Assembly: GCF_004295585.1 (NCBI RefSeq)
Contig: NZ_AP019400.1
Location: 6,502,501-6,566,500, forward strand
DNA length: 64,000 bases
Direction: 5' to 3'
Source: Cohnella abietis
GTDB taxonomy: Bacteria; Bacillota; Bacilli; Paenibacillales; Paenibacillaceae
A program made the translations under genes and the position numbers. The first letter of the stretch is position 1; each line of letters opens with the position of its first letter. Shown here piece by piece: positions 9,276-17,131 of the stretch. Under the pieces are notes generated by a model. That model was not told the origin of the DNA and searched no databases. It worked only from the letters and a program-made list of their open reading frames with translations.

Positions 9276-9303
9276 TGAAAACGCTTACCTTGGAGCGATT
9301 ATA
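9276..9303 (-). promoter_or_regulatory. Promoter with overlapping cre-like site for the ABC operon
   Basis: On the minus strand TGATATAAT is an extended -10 box (hexamer 9298-9303) without a good -35. Immediately downstream, plus-strand TGAAAACGCTTACC (9276-9289) matches the CcpA cre consensus at all but the last position. It would cover the start of transcription, which predicts carbon catabolite repression. Confidence 0.6.
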
Positions 9304-9330
9304 TCAAACTTTCCAATTAATTACTACCAC

Positions 9331-10047
9331 TTATTTCATTGACCGAATAATATTCATTAACATTTTGGGTTCTCTCGTTGTAATAGCATCCACTTGCATT
9401 TCGAGAAACCATTCCATCGCCCGCCGCTCGTTTATCGTATACACCCAAACTTTTAAGTCGAATTCATGTGCACGATTTACGATTTCCGGTAGACAAGTTA
9501 AACCATTCATATTGAGTCCAGTGTAGCCACCTTGACGCGCTTGGTTGCACATAGATTCCACAAACTCGTCATATCGTACCATTTCCCAAGAAGATAACTC
9601 ATCCGGCGTATTCATCATCACTTGTATGTCCGGATATCGCATTGTGATGGACTCTGAGCAGCCTGTAATAAAAGTCCTGTCCTGGGCGGCAAACTGGCGT
9701 ATTAGTTGAACGGTCGAATCAATGCACGCAGACGTTTTCAAATCCAGATTCAGCTTCGTTCCGAATGGCTCGGATACTCTAAGGATTTGTTCCAATTTCG
9801 CAATTTCATGATCCTTATAGATGGGATCGAGCTTTATCCGCACGTCCGGCTCATTCAACTGCTCGTAGGAGTACGTTTGAAGATAGGGCGAATCGTCATG
9901 CAACAAAATAGCCGTATCCTCTTGGGTTACCCTTACGTCTACTTCAAGGATATCTGCACCGAGCTCCAGACCTTCAAGAAATGAAGCCATCGTATTATCC
10001 GGGTGAACCCCGCTTCCGGTATGGGCTGCGATCAGTGTTTGGCTCAT
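9331..10047 (-). CDS. Glycerophosphodiester phosphodiesterase family protein
   Basis: Protein of 238 residues, the usual length of a single-domain GDPD/UgpQ enzyme that splits glycerophosphodiesters into glycerol 3-phosphate and an alcohol. Visible motifs are AAHTGSGVHPDNT at 7-19, EVDVRVTQ (metal-binding Glu and Asp) and LLHDDSP with the second His. The family motif is normally HRG...PENT; here Arg is Thr and Glu is Asp, so activity or specificity may differ. No signal peptide is present, so it is cytosolic. It has its own promoter with a cre-like site (10083-10141) and ends 28 bp before the ABC operon promoter. Confidence 0.85.
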   Translation of the reverse strand: MSQTLIAAHTGSGVHPDNTMASFLEGLELGADILEVDVRVTQEDTAILLHDDSPYLQTYSYEQLNEPDVRIKLDPIYKDHEIAKLEQILRVSEPFGTKLNLDLKTSACIDSTVQLIRQFAAQDRTFITGCSESITMRYPDIQVMMNTPDELSSWEMVRYDEFVESMCNQARQGGYTGLNMNGLTCLPEIVNRAHEFDLKVWVYTINERRAMEWFLEMQVDAITTREPKMLMNIIRSMK

Positions 10048-10082
10048 TGAAAACCTCCTTTTATGATATCTTGTACACTTAA

Positions 10083-10141
10083 TAACAACGCTTACATTGG
10101 TAATGGTTCATATTATATTCTATCGAATCTAGATAAGACAA
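10083..10141 (-). promoter_or_regulatory. Sigma-A-like promoter and cre-like site for the GDPD gene
   Basis: Minus strand: -35 TTGTCT (10136-10141), 18-bp spacer, -10 TATAAT (10112-10117). Just downstream, 10083-10096 reads TGTAAGCGTTGTTA on the minus strand, close to the CcpA cre consensus. GGAGG precedes the ATG at 10047. Confidence 0.65.
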
Positions 10142-10307
10142 GAAGAAATTTCCTTCGAATGCATTTTTTTGATTGTCACAACACCAAACATGGCCTAGCG
10201 AGAATGCATCTCACCAATCGTATACCCCTTATTTTTCCACACAACAAACTGTTGCTTCGACTCGTCAAACAGGTATAGCTAAAATATGAGAGGAGCACGA
10301 ATGCAAG

Positions 10308-11327
10308 ATGATGACCAAAATCGGAGCAATGGCCATACTGGGCATGTTTTTATGCCAAGCCTATCCCGCCCATGCTCAAACGAATGCTGTTCCAGACATA
10401 TACATGGATGGAAAAAAGCTCGCGTTAACAGCTAATCCCGTCAACATAGACGGCTATACCCTCGTTCCGATGCGTTCCCTTTTCGAGGCTCAGGGTGTCC
10501 AAATTTCTTGGAAAAATAATACTCAGACCGTGACCGCCACTAAGGAAAGCATGACCTTTACATATCGAATCGGAGAAACGTCTGCTTACAAAAACAATCA
10601 GCTCATTACCCTAGCCCAACCTGGAAAATTAATTAACGGCACCACAATGGTTCCACTGCGGTTCATTAGTGAAACGCTTGGAGATCTCGTCAAATGGCAT
10701 GCATACTCTGGCGACATTACAATCTCTTCCCCTCCGGTATATGAGAGCACCGTGAGATATGGAGTTAACCTCCGTAGCTCTCCGAGCAGCTTGACCGAAA
10801 GCTCACAGCGGATGATCCCTAAAGGAGAAAAAATACACGTACTGAGGGAAATCGATGCAAGCTGGTTGGAAGTGCGAACGCAGAAAGACGAAATCGGCTT
10901 TATCTCAGCCAAGCCCGCCTATTCCGATTACAACAGCCCGTCGCTTGTCGAGCTCCAAACGGACGAGCTTATTACGTTCGGAAAAAAGTATTTAGACACC
11001 CCTTACGAGTTTGGGGCATCCTCTGATCAAACTTTAACGTTCGACTGTTCTTCTTTCGTTCGACATGTTTTCAATCAGGTGTTGTCTATCGATCTTCCCC
11101 GTGTTTCCTATAATCAAGCTAAAGAAGGCCAAGAGGTTCAATTAAACGAACTGCGCAAGGGGGATTTGCTTTTCTTTAGCGCACGCGGACTAGATATCGG
11201 TCATGTCGGTATTTACGCTGGAAATAACCAGATCCTTCACACTTTTTCCAAGGAAAAAGGTGTACATGTCGCCGAATTCGATGCGAAATGGAGAAAGCGC
11301 TTCGTGACCGCGCGGAGGATATTCTAA
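10308..11327 (+). CDS. Secreted NlpC/P60 cell-wall hydrolase with copper amine oxidase-like and SH3 domains
   Basis: Predicted exported peptidoglycan endopeptidase of 339 residues. A signal peptide ends near AHA at 21-23. Residues 30-140 form a copper amine oxidase N-terminal-like domain (TLVPMRSLFEAQG and MVPLRFISETLG repeats), common in Paenibacillus surface proteins. A bacterial SH3 domain follows at about 145-205, with VNLRSSPS. The NlpC/P60 domain occupies about 220-339, with catalytic Cys247 in FDCSSF, His299 in DIGHVGIYAG and a third polar site at His311. The likely role is cleavage of D-Glu-mDAP peptide bonds in wall remodelling. The start is the ATG at 10308 or the adjacent one at 10311, behind AGGAG. 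Single gene with its own terminator. Confidence 0.92.
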   Translation: MMTKIGAMAILGMFLCQAYPAHAQTNAVPDIYMDGKKLALTANPVNIDGYTLVPMRSLFEAQGVQISWKNNTQTVTATKESMTFTYRIGETSAYKNNQLITLAQPGKLINGTTMVPLRFISETLGDLVKWHAYSGDITISSPPVYESTVRYGVNLRSSPSSLTESSQRMIPKGEKIHVLREIDASWLEVRTQKDEIGFISAKPAYSDYNSPSLVELQTDELITFGKKYLDTPYEFGASSDQTLTFDCSSFVRHVFNQVLSIDLPRVSYNQAKEGQEVQLNELRKGDLLFFSARGLDIGHVGIYAGNNQILHTFSKEKGVHVAEFDAKWRKRFVTARRIF

Positions 11328-11332
11328 TTTCA

Positions 11333-11368
11333 AAGGGGCTGCCCATAAGTTCTATGGGACAGCCCCTT
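11333..11368. terminator. Bidirectional terminator
   Basis: The arms AAGGGGCTG and CAGCCCCTT, extended by CCATA/TATGG, form a strong hairpin between convergent genes. It can serve both the NlpC/P60 gene (+) and the 3' end of the mannitol operon (-). Confidence 0.8.
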
Positions 11369-11384
11369 GTCGTTGTTTAATATA

Positions 11385-11645
11385 TTACTCGTAAATCTGC
11401 GTCAGAAGATGGCCCAAGTGCTCCATCGCCTCTTCCTCTTTTTCTCCGTCGATTTCAAGCGTAATTTCGTCTTGCGAAGCGATGCCTAACGTAAGCATAC
11501 TCAGCGAGCTTTTTCCGTTAACCGTCTTACCTTTGTTCGTTACATTGATTTTGCAAGGAAACTCCGATGCGACTTGAACGAACGCTTTAGTTGGGCGGAC
11601 GTGAAAGCCTGTTGGATTAATAATCGTGAAATTTTTTGAAATCAT
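11385..11645 (-). CDS. ptsH: Phosphocarrier protein HPr encoded in the mannitol operon
   Basis: Phosphorelay protein of 86 residues that carries phosphate from enzyme I to sugar-specific EIIA. It keeps the active His in TGFHVRPTK at about position 15. Where HPr kinase acts it reads NGKSSLSMLTLGIA, so a Ser is still present at the usual Ser46 position, but the surrounding residues differ from the standard KSIMGVMSLGI. The ATG overlaps the ptsI stop as ATGA. Its place at the end of the mannitol operon suggests a dedicated or paralogous HPr; whether the genome has another general ptsHI cannot be seen here. Confidence 0.92.
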   Translation of the reverse strand: MISKNFTIINPTGFHVRPTKAFVQVASEFPCKINVTNKGKTVNGKSSLSMLTLGIASQDEITLEIDGEKEEEAMEHLGHLLTQIYE

Positions 11646-13372
11646 AAGATTGCCCCTCCTTGTTGATGGTTGCGAACGAATGCTTGAATTTCATCTTGAG
11701 ACGCTAGAGTCATCGCTTGATCGGTATGAACATCCCATTCCTTCTTGGACAAGCTTCCAATCAGCTCTCTAGCTCGTAGAATCGAGCCCGCACTCATGCT
11801 GAATTCGTGAAGCCCCAGACCGAGCAAGAACGGAATCGCGGTTTCGTCACCCGCCATCTCTCCGCACATGCCGACCCATTTCCCCTCCTTGCGTGCTGCT
11901 TCAATGACCATTCGAATTAGCCTTAGAATGGAAGGGTGACATGGCTGGTATAAATAGGACACTGTTTCATTCATTCGATCGGCAGCCATCGTATATTGAA
12001 TGAGATCGTTCGTACCAATACTGAAAAAGTCGACTTCCTTGGCGAACAAATCCGCCGAAATCGCAGCAGCGGGCACTTCAATCATCATGCCTACTTCTAT
12101 ATACTCGGCAAGCTCGACACCTTCAGCTTCGAGCTTGCTCCGCTCTTCAGACAGAAGCTGCTTCGCTTCCCGCAGCTCGCTTAGTACGGCAATCATGGGA
12201 AACATAATTTTCAAGTTGCCATAACGGCTCGCCCTAAGCAGTGCGCGAAGCTGCGTCCGGAAGATGTCCGGCCGTTCCAAGCATAGACGCAGTGCTCTCT
12301 GACCGAGAAAAGGATTGCTTTCCTTAGGCAAATCAAGATAAGGTAGCTCCTTGTCGCCACCAATATCCAGCGTGCGAATGACGACAGGCTTATTTTGCAT
12401 TTTCTCCAGCACATATTTATAGCTGTTGAATTGCTCTTCTTCAGAAGGAAGCGTGCTCCGACCCATATAAAGAAACTCCGTACGGAAAAGCCCAATCGCC
12501 TCCGCTCCGTTATCTAGAGCCTTCTGGACGTCCTCTAATTTCCCAATATTAGCGGCAAGCTCAACGTGATGATCGTCAGCGGAAATCGTCCTGCGATTGA
12601 CCCATTGTGCCAGCTCGGCTTGCCGCTGATCGTAAGAGCTTTTCTTTTCCGTGAAATTAGCCAATTCATCCGGGCTTGGATTTACAAGTAGTGTCCCCTC
12701 TGTTGCATCCAGAATAGCCCACTCGCCAGACTTAATCTGCCGCAGATCCTTTCCAGCACCCACAATAGCGGGAATGCCCAACGATCTCGCCATAATGGCT
12801 GAATGCGAAGTGCGCCCCCCAATCTCAGTAACAAAGCCTTTTACAGATTCCAGATTAAGCTTTGCTGTGTCAGAAGGAGATAAATCCTCTGAGATAACGA
12901 TATATTCTCCGGTCAGAGTAGATAAGCCCTGTTGCTCCACTCCTCGCAAGCGATTCATGATTTGATTACACACATCACGAACATCTGCGACGCGTTCCCG
13001 CAAGTATTCATTATCCATTTGGCTAAGCACTTCAATGAAGGACTTAGAAACTTCATACAAGGCAAACTCTGCGTTAACTGAGTCCTCTTTTATTTTCTCG
13101 ATGATGCCATCTATTAGATCAGGGTCCTCAGCAATCATGAGGTGGCCTTCGAAAATTTCAGCTTTATCTGCACCAAGTCTTTCTTCGGTGGAGGCGCGAA
13201 TGATTTCAAGCTCCTGCTTTACTTCGTTAATGGCTGTCTGGAGCCGTTTGACTTCAAGCTCAGGCTGCTCAATTCGGCTCTCAGCGGGAATATATTCATT
13301 CGAATGATAGACATAAACTTGTGCGACAGCTAATCCAGGGGAAGCCGCAATTCCTTTAATATCGAGTTTCAT
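11642..13372 (-). CDS. ptsI: PTS enzyme I (phosphoenolpyruvate-protein phosphotransferase)
   Basis: Cytosolic enzyme of 576 residues that takes phosphate from PEP and passes it to HPr. The N-terminal domain has the phospho-His motif GGRTSHSAIMARSLGIPAIV near residue 190. The C-terminal PEP-binding barrel has FFSIGTNDLIQYTMAADR and the catalytic Cys in GMCGEMAGD near 500. Length is standard. I chose the ATG at 13372 because AGGAAGG lies 6 nt upstream; the in-frame ATG at 13378 has no room for a ribosome site. It overlaps ptsH by 4 nt and follows mtlD by 21 nt. Confidence 0.95.
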   Translation of the reverse strand: MKLDIKGIAASPGLAVAQVYVYHSNEYIPAESRIEQPELEVKRLQTAINEVKQELEIIRASTEERLGADKAEIFEGHLMIAEDPDLIDGIIEKIKEDSVNAEFALYEVSKSFIEVLSQMDNEYLRERVADVRDVCNQIMNRLRGVEQQGLSTLTGEYIVISEDLSPSDTAKLNLESVKGFVTEIGGRTSHSAIMARSLGIPAIVGAGKDLRQIKSGEWAILDATEGTLLVNPSPDELANFTEKKSSYDQRQAELAQWVNRRTISADDHHVELAANIGKLEDVQKALDNGAEAIGLFRTEFLYMGRSTLPSEEEQFNSYKYVLEKMQNKPVVIRTLDIGGDKELPYLDLPKESNPFLGQRALRLCLERPDIFRTQLRALLRASRYGNLKIMFPMIAVLSELREAKQLLSEERSKLEAEGVELAEYIEVGMMIEVPAAAISADLFAKEVDFFSIGTNDLIQYTMAADRMNETVSYLYQPCHPSILRLIRMVIEAARKEGKWVGMCGEMAGDETAIPFLLGLGLHEFSMSAGSILRARELIGSLSKKEWDVHTDQAMTLASQDEIQAFVRNHQQGGAIL

Positions 13373-13393
13373 TTCCATCCATCCTTCCTACCC

Positions 13394-14545
13394 TTATTTC
13401 CGTCTCTTTAATGATTCATAAGCCAAAAGAATACCTTCATGTAAGGGGTGCTCGCTTGGTAACCCAGTATAATCGGCAATGCTTAAGCCCACGCCTCGCT
13501 CCATTAAGCTAATCTGAATTTGAACGGCTTCCGGATCTTCTTCATAATCGAACAACAGTGCTGCAGCCATCGCTTTTGTTAAATAGGGTGTTTCGATTCC
13601 AAAAGAGTGCGCGATAAGAGCCGGGCGAACCAGCCTGTCGTTCGGGGATAGCTTACGAATGGGAGAACGTCCAACCCGAACAACCTCGTCCGTTAAATAA
13701 GGGTTACGAAACCGCTCCAAAATTTTATCAATGTAACGATCGTGCTCGACACTGTCGAATCCGTACTGACTAATTAAAGCCGCTCCCGTTTCCTTCAAGG
13801 CTCCTCGTACCTCGTTCAGGATCGTTTGATCCTGCATCACTTCCTGAATGGTACTAAAGCCTTGTAAATATCCGTGATAGGCGGCGCAGCAATGACCTGT
13901 ATTTACGGTAAACAGTTTTCTTTCAATATAGGGCTGAAGGTCCTGCGTGTAATGAACGCCGGGAATTTCATGAGAGTCCTCGAACATTGCTGATCGATCG
14001 ACGACCCATTCATAGAAAGGCTCGACAACAACCTTTAGTCTATCCTCGTTCTGCTGAAGCGGAACGATCCGATCAACCGCCGCATCGGGAAAAGCGATAA
14101 CTCGATCGGCTTGCTCTATTAGCTCCTCAGGCAAATGCTCATAGACAAGCGATTTAAGCTGCGTGCTTCCGCCAATCGTATTTTCGCAAGCGATAATCGT
14201 TAGGGGCGGGGAGGAGCGCTCCAACCTTCTTCTAATTCCTTCCGCTATGTTCCCGGCAATATATTTCAGGACATTGACACCTACGGCCGTCGTGACGATA
14301 TCGGCTTCTGCTACGGCTTGAGCGACAGCTTCCTTGTCATTTCCGTTAATGGCCGATACTTGATCAACAATCGTACAATCCGCTTTTTCATTCGCAAGCT
14401 GGACGGTATATTGTCCTCGCTGCTGCAGCAGTTGCACGAGTTGATCATCGACATCGACAAACTCCACGCGATAGCCTGCCTGTGACAGCAGCAAACCTAT
14501 AAACCCTCTCCCGATATTCCCACCGCCGAAATGGACCGCCTTCAT
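13394..14545 (-). CDS. mtlD: Mannitol-1-phosphate 5-dehydrogenase
   Basis: NAD-dependent enzyme of 383 residues that oxidises mannitol 1-phosphate to fructose 6-phosphate. The dinucleotide-binding motif FGGGNIGRGFIG is at residues 6-17. The central region has the family's NTGHCCAAYHGYL stretch. Length matches Bacillus MtlD. The ATG overlaps the mtlF stop as ATGA, so the two are translationally coupled. Confidence 0.96.
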   Translation of the reverse strand: MKAVHFGGGNIGRGFIGLLLSQAGYRVEFVDVDDQLVQLLQQRGQYTVQLANEKADCTIVDQVSAINGNDKEAVAQAVAEADIVTTAVGVNVLKYIAGNIAEGIRRRLERSSPPLTIIACENTIGGSTQLKSLVYEHLPEELIEQADRVIAFPDAAVDRIVPLQQNEDRLKVVVEPFYEWVVDRSAMFEDSHEIPGVHYTQDLQPYIERKLFTVNTGHCCAAYHGYLQGFSTIQEVMQDQTILNEVRGALKETGAALISQYGFDSVEHDRYIDKILERFRNPYLTDEVVRVGRSPIRKLSPNDRLVRPALIAHSFGIETPYLTKAMAAALLFDYEEDPEAVQIQISLMERGVGLSIADYTGLPSEHPLHEGILLAYESLKRRK

Positions 14546-14976
14546 GCCCCCATACCTGCTTCGAATATTTGAATAAGCTCTTCCTCCGATGTAGCCTGAA
14601 TAATCCGCTGCATATCGTCTTCATCGGACACTAGCACCGCTATGCTAGATAGCATTTCGAGATGCTCTTCTCCCACTGCTGCCAGCCCGATGATCAAGCG
14701 AGCCGGCTCATCGCCGAAATCGACTTCATCCGCAAGCACGATTACAGACATCCCCGTCGAGCGAATTAGCTCTTTGGAATCGTTCGTTCCGTGCGGCATC
14801 GCAAGTCCTCCCCCAAGATAGGTAGAAGATACGTTCTCCCGCTCAATCATTTTTTCCACGTATTGTTCTGGAACGTGTCCTGCTTGAACGAGCAATTGCC
14901 CGGCTAGTCGGATAGCTTCATATTTGTCTTTCACCTTTACGTTTAGTTTCACTTTATCCTTCGTCAGTATGCTCAT
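14542..14976 (-). CDS. mtlF: Mannitol-specific PTS enzyme IIA
   Basis: Cytosolic phosphocarrier of 144 residues that passes phosphate from HPr to the MtlA IIB domain. The phosphorylated His is His62 in GGGLAMPHGTND, the standard EIIA-mannitol site. The start is the ATG at 14976, with GGAGAG 8 nt upstream; it overlaps the mtlR stop as ATGA. It is separate from MtlA, as in the Gram-positive arrangement. Confidence 0.95.
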   Translation of the reverse strand: MSILTKDKVKLNVKVKDKYEAIRLAGQLLVQAGHVPEQYVEKMIERENVSSTYLGGGLAMPHGTNDSKELIRSTGMSVIVLADEVDFGDEPARLIIGLAAVGEEHLEMLSSIAVLVSDEDDMQRIIQATSEEELIQIFEAGMGA

Positions 14977-17060
14977 GATGGTTCTCTCCATTCTAATTTT
15001 GTTTTCATGTATGCTTCCATATTTCGTGAAATGAATGCGCGGATCGTTTCCGTATTTCCGTCTTCAAGCTGTTTAACCATTTCCGGTAGCAGCAGCATCG
15101 CGCTAATTTCGCTCAATACTTCCAACGCCGGCTTATTTAGATCAACTGGGGCAAGCATAAGGAAAATCTGTCTCACTTCACATATAGAATCTTGACCCAG
15201 ATAAATCGGATTTTTAAGGTTAAACAAAGAAATAACTGGTTTGCTTACCCATTCGCTTCGGGTATGGAGCAGTGCCAGCTTAGTATCTGGGATGATCACG
15301 CTCCCCTGAGCTTCACGATCGACAAGCTGCTTGGCAAGCTTCGTGTTGATTTGCGAATCCATTTCTAACGACATCATATCAAGTAGACTCACCAATAAGC
15401 TTTGCAAATCTGGAAATTCATGATCCTCGGCTAGACGATAAACTTGAAACTGCTCCAAAATAACGATCATCTCGGAAGTATATCTTTTCATCAATTGCAG
15501 ACGTTCCCAAGCTCCTTGCTCCTTAACTTTCACAGCACTAGAAGATGAACTCAGCGATAAAGCCAGCTCTCGGACATGCAATCTCAGCTTTTCCGCCTCT
15601 TCCCGTGTCAGCAGCGGACTTAGCTTAATGTAACGTTCCGATTCTATCGGGAGATCTACTGTAGAGACAATAAGATCATAACGATCCTGCGGCATTCGCG
15701 AGGCTTCATACCAGGAGTAATGGCCTAATAGCTGAACTTGCGGAATTTCCTTAGTAATGCGTACCGCAAGCAGCTTTGATGAACCGATTCCACTCGTACA
15801 CACGAGCAGTACCCGAACATTGCCCGGAGTCAGCTTCCACCTTTCGACAGCGGCCCCGAAATGCATAACCAGATAACCGATTTCTTCGTCAGGTATGGCA
15901 ATGTCGATCCATATCTCTTCCGCATTTCTACGCACGGCATCGAAGAGGACCTCATAGTCTTTCTTAATCTGAGCTAGCAACGGATTCCGAATGGATTCCC
16001 CTTCTCGAAGACGCCTAATGGCGGGACCTAAATGACTTATCAATCCGGCCAGCAGCGATCTATCCTTGCTATAAGGCGTTTCTGTCTCCATTTCCATCAG
16101 CCGAATAAACCCCGCCGTTTGCTCGGCCAATTCCAGTCCCTTTTCGTCAAAAATAACGGCGGAGTTATTCCGGGCCTTGTGCTCTGCCTCATCAAATAGC
16201 AACTGCAAATACGCTATCTCATCATCGGGCAACTCCCCCATCCCTAATGATTGTGTAACTTGGCTTAAGCTTTCAAAACTTGTCGCCGCAAGTTGTCCGG
16301 ATGAGTTCCCGTTAACGGAAGGTTGAATGAGATGACCTCGCTTTATCCGACTAATCGCTACGGAAAGCCGGATGAGCAATCGCGTATAATCCGATTCCTT
16401 AAGTCTCTTAAGCCACTCTTTACTGTGCTGAAATAAAGCCTGCTCGATAGCCATAAACATATCTTGGCCGACCAGATGCAGTAATTTCCGCGTTGTGGGC
16501 CACAAATCCGTCTGTCCCGACGGAGCTCCGAAGAAATCCGAATGATCCAAATAATCTTCCGCCAGCTTGACGACAAAGCTACGTTTTGCAATTTCTGAAC
16601 CGGTAATTTCTACGCCATATCCACGCTTTCGGACGAGCTGCAGACCGCCATTCATCAATTGAGGCTCAAGCTCCTCTAAATCACGGCTGATTGTGGGAAT
16701 TGCAGCCTGTGCTTCACGAGCTAGCGAGAACAGCTTAATCGGCTCCTCTTCATCTAGAAGCAAACAAAGCATGAGCAGCTTACGTTCATGGGGCGAATAG
16801 GTCTCGGTTTCGGATTGACGAAGCTCGGATTGAAATCGATTCAAGCTCTGCTCATCGCCTTCAACAATAATTCCAAAGCCGGATTTCTTAACTAAAGATA
16901 GGCCGTGGGAGTTGAGATCAGGCTCAAGCTCCTGCAGCTCCCGATGAACGGTTCTAGCGCTGATCTGGACAGCTTGTGCAAGCTGGCCTGCAGTCACTTC
17001 CCCCTGCCGGTTCAGTAGCACTTCCAATATCTGTCTTTGTCTATTGGACACTTTCATCAT
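14973..17060 (-). CDS. mtlR: Mannitol operon activator, PRD-containing
   Basis: Transcriptional activator of 695 residues in the MtlR/LicR class. N-terminal HTH (RQRQILEVLLNRQGEVTAGQ, about 6-25) is followed by a second helix region, then two PTS regulation domains between about 190 and 400 with conserved His. An EIIB-Gat-like domain follows at about 405-500 with the Cys in VLLVCTSGIGSSKL. A C-terminal EIIA-like domain (about 545-690) has His in ALLHTRSEW. In known MtlR, phosphorylation by HPr and by the mannitol EII controls activity. Placed between mtlA and mtlF, so it is made with the system it senses. Confidence 0.93.
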   Translation of the reverse strand: MMKVSNRQRQILEVLLNRQGEVTAGQLAQAVQISARTVHRELQELEPDLNSHGLSLVKKSGFGIIVEGDEQSLNRFQSELRQSETETYSPHERKLLMLCLLLDEEEPIKLFSLAREAQAAIPTISRDLEELEPQLMNGGLQLVRKRGYGVEITGSEIAKRSFVVKLAEDYLDHSDFFGAPSGQTDLWPTTRKLLHLVGQDMFMAIEQALFQHSKEWLKRLKESDYTRLLIRLSVAISRIKRGHLIQPSVNGNSSGQLAATSFESLSQVTQSLGMGELPDDEIAYLQLLFDEAEHKARNNSAVIFDEKGLELAEQTAGFIRLMEMETETPYSKDRSLLAGLISHLGPAIRRLREGESIRNPLLAQIKKDYEVLFDAVRRNAEEIWIDIAIPDEEIGYLVMHFGAAVERWKLTPGNVRVLLVCTSGIGSSKLLAVRITKEIPQVQLLGHYSWYEASRMPQDRYDLIVSTVDLPIESERYIKLSPLLTREEAEKLRLHVRELALSLSSSSSAVKVKEQGAWERLQLMKRYTSEMIVILEQFQVYRLAEDHEFPDLQSLLVSLLDMMSLEMDSQINTKLAKQLVDREAQGSVIIPDTKLALLHTRSEWVSKPVISLFNLKNPIYLGQDSICEVRQIFLMLAPVDLNKPALEVLSEISAMLLLPEMVKQLEDGNTETIRAFISRNMEAYMKTKLEWREPS

Positions 17061-17088
17061 CCGGCAGCCCCCTCTTTAAGAAAATGAA

Positions 17089-17121
17089 CGTAACGCCGAC
17101 GTCATATACGCCTGCGTTACG
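17089..17121 (-). other. Hairpin between mtlA and mtlR
   Basis: Perfect 8-bp arms CGTAACGC and GCGTTACG are separated by 17 nt and lie between the mtlA stop (17132) and the mtlR start (17060). There is no strong T-run, so a partial terminator or mRNA-processing element that lowers mtlR output is more likely than full termination. Confidence 0.55.
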
Positions 17122-17131
17122 CTTCTATTTA

